Positions 17,462 through 26,320 of a DNA stretch of 45,775 nt are shown in pieces (position 1 is the stretch's first letter; every line of letters begins with the position of its first letter). The position numbers and the translations under genes were made by a program. The notes beneath the pieces were generated by a model, which did no database searches, was not told the DNA's origin, and worked only from the letters and a program-made list of their open reading frames with translations. Source of the DNA: Acidobacteriaceae bacterium. GTDB taxonomy: Bacteria; Acidobacteriota; Terriglobia; Terriglobales; Acidobacteriaceae. The stretch lies in the NCBI GenBank assembly GCA_003133425.1, contig PKXI01000394.1, positions 1,761 to 47,535 on the forward strand. Direction: 5' to 3'.

Positions 17462-17701
17462 TTATCGCTTCGATCGTACGTTATGGGAAGCTTGAACAAA
17501 TGCCCGCCCCTGTCGCGTCCACTTGCTGACTCGCTCGTGGGGCGACTGTTGCATCTGAGCTGAGAGTATGCGGAAATTTGTGCCAAGAAATGCAGTGGCA
17601 GCGGCCGCAATCACCGCCAGAATTTCTGCAGGGATCTCTTTTTGTTCCTGTCCATCTGCCTCACTCGCGGCGGCTGCCGCGGCTTTCATGTCCAATGCCA
17701 C
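17462..17701 (-). CDS. Small OadG/MmdD-like membrane protein
   Basis: 79-aa protein with one predicted membrane segment (residues ~25-45, AEILAVIAAAATAFLGTNF) followed by a short basic C-terminal tail rich in Lys, Arg and Gln. Size, single TM and position between a carboxyltransferase and a biotin carrier match the gamma/delta subunits of Na+-translocating decarboxylases, which hold the complex together at the membrane. This rests on topology and context, not clear sequence identity. The GTG at 17701 has AGGAG 6 nt upstream; a TTG at 17707 and an ATG a few codons later are alternatives. Confidence 0.6.
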   Translation of the reverse strand: MALDMKAAAAAASEADGQEQKEIPAEILAVIAAAATAFLGTNFRILSAQMQQSPHERVSKWTRQGRAFVQASHNVRSKR

Positions 17702-17714
17702 GCGCAACTCCTAC

Positions 17715-19289
17715 TCACAGCGGGATCAATCCATGCTTCTTCTGCGGGCGCAATTCCCGCTTGGTGTGCAACGATTCAAGTGCCTCGGCCAGGTACTTCC
17801 TTGTTTCGGCGGGTTCAATGATGTCGTCAACAAGCCTCCGGCCGGCGGCAACGTAGGGGTTGGCAAACGTATCTCGATACGCGCCCACCAGTTCCTTGCG
17901 GCGGCCCTCCTTATCTTCGGCCATATCGATTTCACGCCGAAAAACGATTTCAGCGGCCCCCTCGGCGCCCATCACTGCTATTTCGGCCGTGGGCCACGCT
18001 ACCACTCGGTCTGCGCCCAGGCCTTTAGAGCACATGGCGATATACGCTCCGCCATATGCCTTTCGCAACACCACCGTGATCTTGGGAACCGTGGAAGCCG
18101 AATAGGCAAACAGCAACTTGGCGCCATGGCGAATGATTCCGCCGCGCTCCTGCTCCACACCAGGCAGAAATCCCGGCACATCTACAAAGGTAAGAAGTGG
18201 AATGCTAAAGGCATTGCAGAAACGAACAAAGCGCGCGGATTTGTCTGAGGCGTCAATGTCCAGGGCTCCCGCAAGAACACATGGCTGGTTGGCCACAATT
18301 CCAACCGGCCTACCTTGCAGTCGTCCAAAGCCGATGACGATGTTGGCGGCGAATCCAGGCTGAATCTCGAGAAAATCCTGGTTGTCCAAAACTCGAGAAA
18401 TAACGGCCCGGACGTCATATGCAATCTTGGGGTCGGCCGGAATCAGTCCGTTCATGTCGGAATCGATTTTTATTTTCGAGTTGAATGGCATCCGGGGCGG
18501 ATCTTCGAGGTTGTTGGAGGGCATGAAGCTGAGCAGCCGCCGGCAAAGCTGAAGCGCTTCCTCGTCGTTCCGGGCGATCAGATGCACCACCCCCGAGTTG
18601 TTCATCTGAGCTTGAGGACCGCCAAGATCCTCGGCGCTCACTACTTCGCCGGTTACCTGTTTAATGACCTGCGGCCCGGTAATGAACATCCGTCCCTGCT
18701 GGGTCTGAATCACAAAATCAGTCAGCGCCGGGCTGTAGGCTGCGCCTCCCGCACACGGCCCGCAAATCAATGAGATCTGGGGCACTGTTCCCGAGAGCAT
18801 TACGTTGTTGTAAAAGACGCGGGCATAGCCGGCCAGGCTGTCAATACCCTCCTGAACGCGTGCACCGCCCGAGTCGTTAATAAAGATGAAGGGGCTCCCA
18901 GTCTTGAGAGACATGCCCATCATGTCGGCAACCTTGTTGCTATGGGTCTCGCCGGCAGCTCCGCCCGCAACGGTGAAATCCTGACTGGCGAGATGCACCA
19001 GACGTCCGTCTACGGTTGCGCATCCGGTCACAACTCCGTCCGCTGGCAGTTCCTTGTCGGCCATCCCAAAATAGGTGGCGCGATGGCGGGCAAACATCCC
19101 AATCTCCTCAAAGCTGTCCTTATCCACCAGCTTTGCCACTCGTTCCCGCGCAGACAGCTTGCCGGATTTATGCTGTTTGTCGATGCGATCTTTGCCGCCA
19201 CCGAGTTCCAGTTCGGCACGCTTTGCGCGAAGTTCGGAGATCTTTTCCGCCATCGTCGCTGCCTTCGGGCTCTCTACTTGACTTGCCAT
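17715..19289 (-). CDS. Acyl-CoA carboxyltransferase beta subunit (propionyl-CoA carboxylase / methylmalonyl-CoA decarboxylase alpha type)
   Basis: Transfers the carboxyl group between carboxybiotin and an acyl-CoA, most likely propionyl-CoA given the gene context. The 524 residues show two crotonase-like halves: LSARERVAKLVDKDSFEEIG near residue 50, the acyl-CoA region FINDSGGARVQEGIDSLAGY, the oxyanion CGPCAGGAAYSPALTD, and the C-terminal FVDVPGFLPGVEQERGGIIR with YGGAYIAMCSKGLGAD. The ATG at 19289 has GGAG about 7 nt upstream. No biotin carboxylase gene and no membrane beta-decarboxylase gene is present in the window, so PccB, transcarboxylase 12S and MmdA remain open. Confidence 0.9.
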   Translation of the reverse strand: MASQVESPKAATMAEKISELRAKRAELELGGGKDRIDKQHKSGKLSARERVAKLVDKDSFEEIGMFARHRATYFGMADKELPADGVVTGCATVDGRLVHLASQDFTVAGGAAGETHSNKVADMMGMSLKTGSPFIFINDSGGARVQEGIDSLAGYARVFYNNVMLSGTVPQISLICGPCAGGAAYSPALTDFVIQTQQGRMFITGPQVIKQVTGEVVSAEDLGGPQAQMNNSGVVHLIARNDEEALQLCRRLLSFMPSNNLEDPPRMPFNSKIKIDSDMNGLIPADPKIAYDVRAVISRVLDNQDFLEIQPGFAANIVIGFGRLQGRPVGIVANQPCVLAGALDIDASDKSARFVRFCNAFSIPLLTFVDVPGFLPGVEQERGGIIRHGAKLLFAYSASTVPKITVVLRKAYGGAYIAMCSKGLGADRVVAWPTAEIAVMGAEGAAEIVFRREIDMAEDKEGRRKELVGAYRDTFANPYVAAGRRLVDDIIEPAETRKYLAEALESLHTKRELRPQKKHGLIPL

Positions 19290-19839
19290 TCCTGCTCTCC
19301 GGTTAGTCGTAATGAACTTGAAATTGCTTCCGTGGTTCCAGAGCCCCTGTTTCCCAGCGCTCTTTACCGTTAAGCGCGTTCAAATGGCTAACCCCGGTTC
19401 AGAGCTTTCATGTCCGGTGCCGCCGATAACCTGGTTTTCGGCTCTGGACCTCGGGTGAACGGATACTTGCCGCTTTCCTGCGCCCTCGGCGCGGTTTCTG
19501 AAGGGAATTGGCGCCATCTGGCGGAGCACGACGTTGAAAAACACTCCCTCAACGCTGGAATTCTATCCCCTATAAAGCATGGGGGATGTGATGGGATTCA
19601 CGCAACCTAGCCTGCACTGTCGCCTTACCTGCCTGCTGCTTTAGCGTTGCCAACACGGGGGTTACCTTGGCCCAGGATAAGGTTTTTCCTGGAAAGCAGG
19701 CGAGTGCCCACAACTTTGCCAATCCCGGGGTCGAGTGTACGGCGAAACGAGGGTTGGTGTACCCCAAATGAAGAGCGAAACAAAACGGGCTTTGCAGTGG
19801 GGGTAGGAAAGAGATAGCTATATATGAGCAAGAGCAGCC
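19290..19839. other. Leader and intergenic region upstream of the carboxyltransferase operon
   Basis: About 550 bp between the start of the methylmalonyl-CoA cluster and the stop of the next minus gene. It presumably contains the operon promoter on the minus strand. I looked for a cobalamin riboswitch (AAGCCAGGAGACC-like box) and do not see one. No ORF in it is convincing. Confidence 0.5.
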
Positions 19840-20205
19840 TTACCAGAAGTAGGAGGCGACCAACTGTCGAGTTGAGGGAGTTGTCCCAATGACGGAGACG
19901 CGAATGACGGCCTGAATGTTCTTGGACTCCCAGTTACTGGGCGCCTGCTTTATCAGGCTGGAAAAGAGCTCGGGATAGAACAGGAAATTGGCCGCGCCCT
20001 CCGTCCCAAAGGTTTGGGTGCCGACAGCAAGGAAAGCAATTTGGCCGGTTGTCGAATCGAACAGCCGGCACAGGATCCCATAATCTACATCGACGTATGG
20101 ATTCTCTGGACGTTTGACGGACTCGCGGTGCGGACCCTTGCTGGGCGTCCTCCCTTCCGGGGCCCGGATTGTATCGAGCTTGAGTCCGCGCACATCGTTT
20201 GACAC
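19840..20205 (-). CDS. Orphan C-terminal-type domain protein (121 aa), probably truncated
   Basis: The second half (GILCRLFDSTTGQIAFLAVG, then GTEGAANFL and a tail ending in QLVASYFW) resembles the C-terminal module that recurs at the end of longer uncharacterised Acidobacteriota proteins. That likeness is from memory. The frame opens with a GTG at 20205 and is closed upstream by a TAA, so no N-terminal domain or membrane segment is encoded. I therefore read it as a remnant of a larger protein rather than a full gene, although a short soluble version is possible. Confidence 0.5.
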   Translation of the reverse strand: MSNDVRGLKLDTIRAPEGRTPSKGPHRESVKRPENPYVDVDYGILCRLFDSTTGQIAFLAVGTQTFGTEGAANFLFYPELFSSLIKQAPSNWESKNIQAVIRVSVIGTTPSTRQLVASYFW

Positions 20206-20215
20206 GCGGGCGATT

Positions 20216-20424
20216 TCACATTACGCTACAGACACTCGCCGTGTAGCGGCATGCAAAAGCTCCTCGGCGAGGGAAAAACTCAATGGCCTACTCGTTCACA
20301 CCCGCGATCTGTACGTGCTGCTGTCAGAGCGGCGCTGCGCGGGCGTGTTCACTGGGCTAGATTCCGAAAACACAGCATCGGAAGACCAGAGACCCACCGC
20401 GTAGCACGGCGCAGTGGGTTTTTC
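20216..20424 (+). ncRNA. Candidate structured RNA or leader upstream of the TonB receptor gene
   Basis: This + strand stretch can fold into several hairpins. CGCTACA pairs with TGTAGCG (20224-20248), CCTC with GAGG in CCTCGGCGAGG, ACACCCGCG with CGCGGGCGTGT (one bulge), and TTCCGA with TCGGAA. It ends in a strong rho-independent terminator. There is no + strand gene upstream that the terminator could serve. A small RNA or an attenuating leader fits; no Rfam family is recognised. Confidence 0.3.
20392..20423 (+). terminator. Strong rho-independent terminator
   Basis: ACCCAC-C-GCG pairs with CGC-A-GTGGGT (9 bp with one C-A mismatch), with an 8-nt loop and a TTTTT run. It lies about 130 bp before the TonB receptor start, so it would end a transcript that begins between 20206 and 20390. 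Confidence 0.7.
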
Positions 20425-20551
20425 ATTTTGGGGCGGAATATTTCCGGTCCGTGAGTGCCCGCCGGAGTTCATTAGCAGTGTCCCTTCGCAGAGTTCTAAC
20501 TTGCGAAGTTGTCAACAGCGGTTTCAAGAACCGTAACGTAAGGAGTTCAGG

Positions 20552-23500
20552 ATGGCCACAGAGATGAGACAAAGCATGAATGCAAACGGCAAATATGAGC
20601 CGAAATTGTACGCCAGGCGATTCAGTGTAAGGCATGGATGGTATCTGGCATTACTGATCCTCTTCCTTCCGCTGTCACAGCGCATTTTGCATGCACAGGT
20701 CGACACCGGTTCCATCGTCGGAACGGTTCTCGATTCATCGGGAGCTGCCGTGCCTGCCGCAACGCTTACCGTCACCGAACCATCCACCGGCCGCAAGCAG
20801 TCGCAAGTGTCCGGTCAGGATGGCAGTTTCAGTTTCACCCCCCTGAGAATCGGCACTTACACCCTGACGGTCACGAAGCCAGGCTTCCAAACCTCGGTGC
20901 AGACACAGATCGAAGTGACCGTTCAGGGGCACCTTGAAATCGATCCCAAGCTGCAGGTCGGTGAGGTAACGCAGCAGATTGAGGTCACCTCTGCCGGACC
21001 CATTCTTGAAACCCAAAGCTCCTCCATCCAGCAGTTGGTCAGTCAGAAAGTTATCAACGACCTGCCGCTCAACGGGCGCAACGCTGCCTTCCTGGCGCAA
21101 TTGTCGCCTGGCGTCACCATTGCGCAGAACGACAGCCGCGGCCTGCAGGCAAGCGGTTCGTTCACAGCCAATGGATCCAGGCGCACACAGAACGATTACT
21201 TGCTCGACGGCATGGATGACAATGTTGCCATCGCCGACCTCGTCAACCAGTCTCAATTCGTCGTACTGCCTCCGCCCGATGCACTACGGGAATTCACTGT
21301 ACAAACCAGCAACTACTCGGCGGAGTTCGGCCATGCAGCAGGCGCGGTGCTGAACGTGACTACCAAATCCGGATCGAATGCCTACCACGGCGATCTGTGG
21401 GAATTCGTGCGCAACGATTTCTTCGATGCCAAGGACTTCTTCGTACTCAGCACGCAACGCAAACCCGAGTTCCGCCAAAATCAGTTTGGAGGAACGATCG
21501 GTGGCCCACTTAGCATTCCTCACGTTTATGACGCGCGCAATAAGACCTTCTTCTTCTTTGATTACCAGGGAACGCGCATCGTCAAAGGGAAGACCTATAC
21601 GCAAACCGTGCCCACTGCGGCGGAAAATGCCAGCGGATTTACCAACCTTCAAGATCTCATCACGCTGCAAAGCGGAACCAAGACAGATCTTCTCGGGCGT
21701 GTATTTCCCAGCGGAGCCGTGTTTGACCCAGCGACCAGCCGCCCCGTTACTGCCGGCGTCGTCGATCCGGTCACAGGGCTGACGCCAACCGCCACCGGCT
21801 TTGCGCGCGATCCCTTTTACAACGGCGGAGTCAGCGGAATTACCAACTTTACCGGCGCCTCAGCAGTAGCGCTCATGAATCAACTGCCCTCTGCTCGGCT
21901 GAATGCCGCCGCCGTCGCGTTGCTCAAGCTATATCCGGCTCCAACCTCGTCCGCACTGACCAACAACTACACGACAAGCCCGGCGGCCACTACCACCATA
22001 AACGGATTCGACACCCGACTCGATCACGTATTCAGCGACAGAGACTCGGCGTTTGCCCGCTACAGTTACGTCCACAATACCCAACTCCAGCCGCCTCCAT
22101 TTCCGGGCGTAGCCGACGGTGGCGCATCCCGTCCGGGAACAGGTTGGACGGAATCGCAGAACGAGGCGCTCAGCGAGACCCACATCTTTAATCCGCGCCT
22201 GGTGCTCGAAGTCCGCACCGGCTACAGCCGGGTCGCTGATCTGCGGCAGCAGTTCAACGCAACTGTAATGGGAATTCCCGGGCAGTACGGCATCCAGGGG
22301 GTTCCGCAGATTCCAACCAACGGGGGACTGCCTACACTGAACTTTGGGCTGCTGTCTGCCATGGGATCGTCCGGCACGAACCCGAGCAGCAAGGCCAGCG
22401 ACATCTTCCAGATATCGGAGAACCTCTCCATCGACAGAGGTAAGCACCAGATCCGTCTGGGCAGCGAGTACCAGTACATTGCCGCTCCCACGCTGACGCC
22501 CACAACTTCGCGGGGCAGCTTCACCAACAACGGTGTCTACACTTCTGTCGTGAATTCAACAGACAGCTCAACCGATCGCGCGCAGTTCATACTCAACCCT
22601 CAAGCGACAACTGTTCCTGGCGGCCTTAGTAATGTAGGCGCGGCAAATGCATTGAGCGCATCGAATTTTCCGCCCGCGTTTCGTCTCGTCCGTCCGGTCG
22701 TTGGCGCATACGTGCAGGACAACTGGCGGATTCATCCAAAACTGACGCTCAACCTTGGCCTGCGCTGGGACTTCATCGGAGCGCCTAATGAAGCCAACAG
22801 TCACTTCGCGAACGTAGTGCCTGCGCAAACAGGTCTCACTACCACATCCACGTTTTATATTCCGCAGGCTCAGGTTGCGAATGTACCAATCGCCTTTCAG
22901 ACGTTGCTCGCGAAGGACGGTATCGCGTTCACGCCTGTAAACGGCAACAGTCTGGTGCTAGCCCAGAAAACCAACTTCGGGCCGCGCGTGGGGTTCTCCT
23001 ATCAGTTCCTGCCGAAGGTAGTAGTTCGTGCCGGGTTCGGCATGTTCTACCAGGGGAACGAGAACCATGGACTCAGCATCAGCAACTACATCAACTTCCC
23101 ATTCCAGGTGACCACGTCGTATTCCAACAGCAACGCTGTAACGCCGCTCACTGCGGATAACTCGGTCGGAACACTGCAAAATGGTCTGGTCAATGTGCCG
23201 CTGACTGCTGCAGCCGCCGTTGCTACGACGAATACCAGCCTTACCCTGCTCGGCGAGCCGCGCAACGCGAAGACCTCCTATTCCGAGGCCTACAATCTCC
23301 AATTCCAATATCAGCTCACGCCGAACACCGTTCTGCAGGCCGGCTACGTGGGTACGGTATCCAGGCATGTACAGGTCGGAATCAACGAGAACACGGTCGG
23401 TAGCATCCTGGCGCCGTCAGCAAACGTAAAGGCAAACTCGTTCTTCCCGGACTTCGCTACCGGTGGAACCTTTATTGCGCGCGCCGGAGAGTCCAACTAC

Positions 23501-24250
23501 AACGGCTTGCAGATCAATGGTGAGCATCGCTACAGCAACGGCTTCAGCCTGCTTGCCAATTTCACCTTGTCAAAGTGCTTGAGCGATACCCGCGACATGC
23601 TTGATAACGGTGTCGGCAGTTATCGTGCTCCTTATGTAGCCGGAATGGGCATCCGCGCAGACTACGGACTCTGCGACATTCACGTGAGGCGCATCGTGCA
23701 CGTGAGCGGAAGCTACCAGCTTCCCTTCGGGAAGAATCAGCGTTGGCTCACGAGTGGCGTCGGCTCCTGGGTTGCGGGAGGATGGTCAACAAACTGGATC
23801 TTTACTACCCAGGATGGACAACCGTTTACGGTTGCCTGCACAACAACAAACGCCGCCGGTCTGGGCTGCAACGCACTGAAAGTGGCGGGTCAGAATCCCT
23901 ATTCCGGCAGTCACAATGCAAAGCAGTTCCTGAATCCATCCGCGTTTGCCAATCCGGCTGCGGCAACCTCAGCATCAGCCACTCCTGCAAATCTCGGCGG
24001 GGCTCCCTCGCAGGTAACCGGGCCGCCCTACCGCGGGCTGAATATGTCACTCTTTCGTCAGTTCCCAGCAGTCGGCGAGACGCATTTCGAATTTCGCGCT
24101 GAGGTCTTCAATCTGACGAATACGCCGAACCTCGGACAGCCCGGCAGTCTGAACTTCACCACGCCCAATACCTTCGCTTCGATCAGTGCAACCCGCGACA
24201 ATCCAAGCGATCCACGCGAAATTCAGTTGAGCATGAAGTACTACTTCTGA
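20552..24250 (+). CDS. Oar-like TonB-dependent receptor with carboxypeptidase-regulatory-like domain
   Basis: Large outer-membrane protein (1232 aa) typical of Acidobacteriota. A signal peptide near residues 30-50 (hydrophobic LALLILFLPLSQRI) leads to a CarboxypepD_reg-like beta-sandwich (~50-135: TGSIVGTVLDSSGAAVPAAT and PLRIGTYTLTVTKPGF). The plug domain follows (~140-270: VINDLPLNGRNAAFLAQLSP and YLLDGMDDNVA), then a 22-strand-type barrel with aromatic-rich strands and a C-terminal LSMKYYF ending in Phe, as is usual for Omp insertion. Ligand is unknown; such receptors import oligosaccharides or metal chelates. The ATG at 20552 has AAGGAG 6 nt upstream. It is followed after 43 bp by a sulfatase, so uptake of a sulfated ligand is a reasonable inference. 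Confidence 0.93.
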   Translation: MATEMRQSMNANGKYEPKLYARRFSVRHGWYLALLILFLPLSQRILHAQVDTGSIVGTVLDSSGAAVPAATLTVTEPSTGRKQSQVSGQDGSFSFTPLRIGTYTLTVTKPGFQTSVQTQIEVTVQGHLEIDPKLQVGEVTQQIEVTSAGPILETQSSSIQQLVSQKVINDLPLNGRNAAFLAQLSPGVTIAQNDSRGLQASGSFTANGSRRTQNDYLLDGMDDNVAIADLVNQSQFVVLPPPDALREFTVQTSNYSAEFGHAAGAVLNVTTKSGSNAYHGDLWEFVRNDFFDAKDFFVLSTQRKPEFRQNQFGGTIGGPLSIPHVYDARNKTFFFFDYQGTRIVKGKTYTQTVPTAAENASGFTNLQDLITLQSGTKTDLLGRVFPSGAVFDPATSRPVTAGVVDPVTGLTPTATGFARDPFYNGGVSGITNFTGASAVALMNQLPSARLNAAAVALLKLYPAPTSSALTNNYTTSPAATTTINGFDTRLDHVFSDRDSAFARYSYVHNTQLQPPPFPGVADGGASRPGTGWTESQNEALSETHIFNPRLVLEVRTGYSRVADLRQQFNATVMGIPGQYGIQGVPQIPTNGGLPTLNFGLLSAMGSSGTNPSSKASDIFQISENLSIDRGKHQIRLGSEYQYIAAPTLTPTTSRGSFTNNGVYTSVVNSTDSSTDRAQFILNPQATTVPGGLSNVGAANALSASNFPPAFRLVRPVVGAYVQDNWRIHPKLTLNLGLRWDFIGAPNEANSHFANVVPAQTGLTTTSTFYIPQAQVANVPIAFQTLLAKDGIAFTPVNGNSLVLAQKTNFGPRVGFSYQFLPKVVVRAGFGMFYQGNENHGLSISNYINFPFQVTTSYSNSNAVTPLTADNSVGTLQNGLVNVPLTAAAAVATTNTSLTLLGEPRNAKTSYSEAYNLQFQYQLTPNTVLQAGYVGTVSRHVQVGINENTVGSILAPSANVKANSFFPDFATGGTFIARAGESNYNGLQINGEHRYSNGFSLLANFTLSKCLSDTRDMLDNGVGSYRAPYVAGMGIRADYGLCDIHVRRIVHVSGSYQLPFGKNQRWLTSGVGSWVAGGWSTNWIFTTQDGQPFTVACTTTNAAGLGCNALKVAGQNPYSGSHNAKQFLNPSAFANPAAATSASATPANLGGAPSQVTGPPYRGLNMSLFRQFPAVGETHFEFRAEVFNLTNTPNLGQPGSLNFTTPNTFASISATRDNPSDPREIQLSMKYYF

Positions 24251-24293
24251 GGACGATTCACCAACACAAGGGAAAAAAGTCAGGAGCTAAGGT

Positions 24294-25757
24294 TTGAAAG
24301 TTAACAGAAGGAACTTCCTTATAGGGACAGCCGCCGCCGCCGCGCAAGCGGGGGTGGCGGCTGCCCTGCCCAATTCTGCGCAACCCGGCGCAAGCCCGAA
24401 AGCCGATGTTGCAGCCGGCGGCCGCAAACCGAATATCGTCATCTATCATTCCGACCAATTCCGCTGGGACTTCGTCGGCGCCAACGGTCTCAACAGTTCC
24501 ACTCGTACGCCCAATCTCGACGCGCTGGCAATCACCGGAACCAATTTCAATCATGCCGTCACCAACCAACCCGTCTGCGGTCCGTCGCGCTCGGTGATGC
24601 TCACCGGCCGTTACGCCAGTGAAACGGGCGTATGGCATAACGGCCTCGGTCTTAAGCAAGAGCTGCCCACTATCGCCACCGAGCTTCGCAAAGCAGGCTA
24701 CACTGCCAACTACATTGGCAAGTGGCATCTCGCCGCAGGGTCGGCGGCCGAGGGCGGTGGACGCGGTCCCGTCATTCAGGAGCACCGCGGAGGCTTTCTC
24801 GATCTTTGGGAAGCTTCCAACGCGCTCGAATTCTCCACTCATCCCTATGAGGGAACCATCTGGGATCGCGACAACAACCCGATCACCTACAAGGACGAGT
24901 ATCGCGTCGATTTCCTGACCGATCGTGCGGAGAAATTCCTGCGCCAAAAGCAGGAGAAGCCGTTCCTGCTGCTGATTTCGCAGCTAGAGCCCCATCAGCA
25001 GAACGACCTCGCGCGAATGGTTGGCCCAAAAGGCTCGGCCGAGCGATTCATCAACGCGTACGTTCCACCAGACCTGCGCGCATTTCCGGGAGACTGGCAT
25101 CAGCAGCTTCCGGACTACTACGGCGCCTGCGAGAGCATCGACGCCTCAGTAGGCCGGCTTCGCAAGGTTCTCGCTGAGGAAGGCCTGGCGGAAAACACCA
25201 TCTTTGTCTTCATGAGCGATCATGGCTGCCATTTCATGACGCGCAATACAGAGTACAAGCGCAGCACACACAACAGTTCGCTTCGCGTTCCGATGCTGAT
25301 CGACGGGCCCGGCTTTGAGAGCGCGCGGCAGATTCAGGAAATTGTCGGCATCGTCGACCTTGCGCCCACGCTGCTCGATGCTGCAGGCGTTCCCATACCT
25401 GAATCCATGAAAGGCCACAGCTTCTTCCCGATCGTTCATGACGCGAAGGCAAGGGCTGCATGGCCCAACCAGCAACTGGTTCAGATTAGCGAGTCCATGA
25501 CCGGCCGGTCCATCCGAACAAAGGACTGGACTTACTGCGTCGCCGATCCGACAGGTGCAACCAACACTTCCGCAAGCACCAACTATCACGAGTACCAGAT
25601 GTACGATCAGCGCAACGATCCGCATGAACTCGTTAATTTAGCAGGCAGAAAAGAATATCGTGAAACTGCTGAACAACTACGCGAGGAGTTGAAGAAGCTG
25701 ATTGTCGCCTCCGGAGATCCTGAACCCGAGATCGTGCCGGCGAAGTTATACCCATAA
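24294..25757 (+). CDS. TAT-exported sulfatase (formylglycine type)
   Basis: Hydrolyses sulfate esters in the periplasm. A TAT signal lies at residues 4-30 (NRRNFLIGTAAAAAQAGVAA). The sulfatase fold begins at PNIVIYHSDQFRWD, where Asp54 and Gln55 are likely Ca2+ ligands. The Cys-type activation motif CxPSR is at residues 95-99 (VCGPSRSVMLTGRY), so Cys95 must be oxidised to formylglycine. Further motifs are YIGKWHL and FMSDHGCHF. Length (487 aa) is normal. The start is a TTG at 24294 with CAGGAG about 8 nt upstream. It is probably co-transcribed with the TonB receptor. No sulfatase-maturing enzyme gene is nearby. Confidence 0.9.
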   Translation: MKVNRRNFLIGTAAAAAQAGVAAALPNSAQPGASPKADVAAGGRKPNIVIYHSDQFRWDFVGANGLNSSTRTPNLDALAITGTNFNHAVTNQPVCGPSRSVMLTGRYASETGVWHNGLGLKQELPTIATELRKAGYTANYIGKWHLAAGSAAEGGGRGPVIQEHRGGFLDLWEASNALEFSTHPYEGTIWDRDNNPITYKDEYRVDFLTDRAEKFLRQKQEKPFLLLISQLEPHQQNDLARMVGPKGSAERFINAYVPPDLRAFPGDWHQQLPDYYGACESIDASVGRLRKVLAEEGLAENTIFVFMSDHGCHFMTRNTEYKRSTHNSSLRVPMLIDGPGFESARQIQEIVGIVDLAPTLLDAAGVPIPESMKGHSFFPIVHDAKARAAWPNQQLVQISESMTGRSIRTKDWTYCVADPTGATNTSASTNYHEYQMYDQRNDPHELVNLAGRKEYRETAEQLREELKKLIVASGDPEPEIVPAKLYP

Positions 25758-26044
25758 ACACTGGAGGCCGGCGCAAGGAGCGGAATGCGATTTGCAGTCC
25801 GTTCCCGGCGCACAACTCCGCAATAAAATCCACATCCTTTCACACGGCCGAATCGCGAAGGTTTGGTCGTGCATTTTTAGGGATTTGACAAGTTGCCGCT
25901 TTGCGCCCTCGAATTGCAGACGGGAGGGGATTGCTCTGGCCGCTCTATGGGGTCCCTGCGGGACCCACTGCTGCGCATGCAGCGACTAATACCAATCTGT
26001 CATCAAACATAGAGTAATCAAGTCGAACCTGAATAAGTCGATTT
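25758..26044. other. Intergenic stretch with short perfect hairpins
   Basis: No gene seen. It contains GGGTCCC-TGC-GGGACCC (25950-25966), a 7-bp perfect hairpin, and directly after it GCTGC-GCAT-GCAGC (25970-25983). Neither has a T-run, so these are not classic terminators. Confidence 0.4.
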
Positions 26045-26320
26045 CAGGCATTTTTGAATTGAGTATGGAGTGCTTCAGGGCCATGTAGGAGCCGAAGGCC
26101 GTTGCGGATGTTCAGCAGGCAACGCAGAAAAATGCGTCAAAAACCTCCGAGGAGCTTGTGGAAGTTCATGGCAGCGGCAGCCAACACGGCATTGATAGCA
26201 TTTCCGGCAACGTCTTCTCACTGTAACTCCTGACTCCCGGCGGTCTCCACAACTCTTGGCAGCGCCGTGGCGGCTTTGCCGCATTGTTTATCCAGGTCAA
26301 CCCGCAAAGTGTATTTGACG
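26045..26320 (-). pseudogene. Decayed C-terminal end of an IS5-like transposase
   Basis: One minus-strand frame contains AGNAINAVLAAAAMNFHKLL and then GGF, a TGA, and RIFLRCLLNIRNG. This corresponds to the characteristic C-terminal helix of IS5-family transposases (GDxxNAxLxAAGxNFxxLL). Two stop codons interrupt it (one before EDVAGNA, one after GGF), and the N-terminal part is missing, so it is a remnant. It lies immediately after the PPK2 stop and marks an old insertion. Confidence 0.6.

Noticed and set aside
19290..19839. Cobalamin riboswitch before the mutase operon
   Set aside because: Expected because the pathway needs B12, but no conserved B12-box pattern was found.
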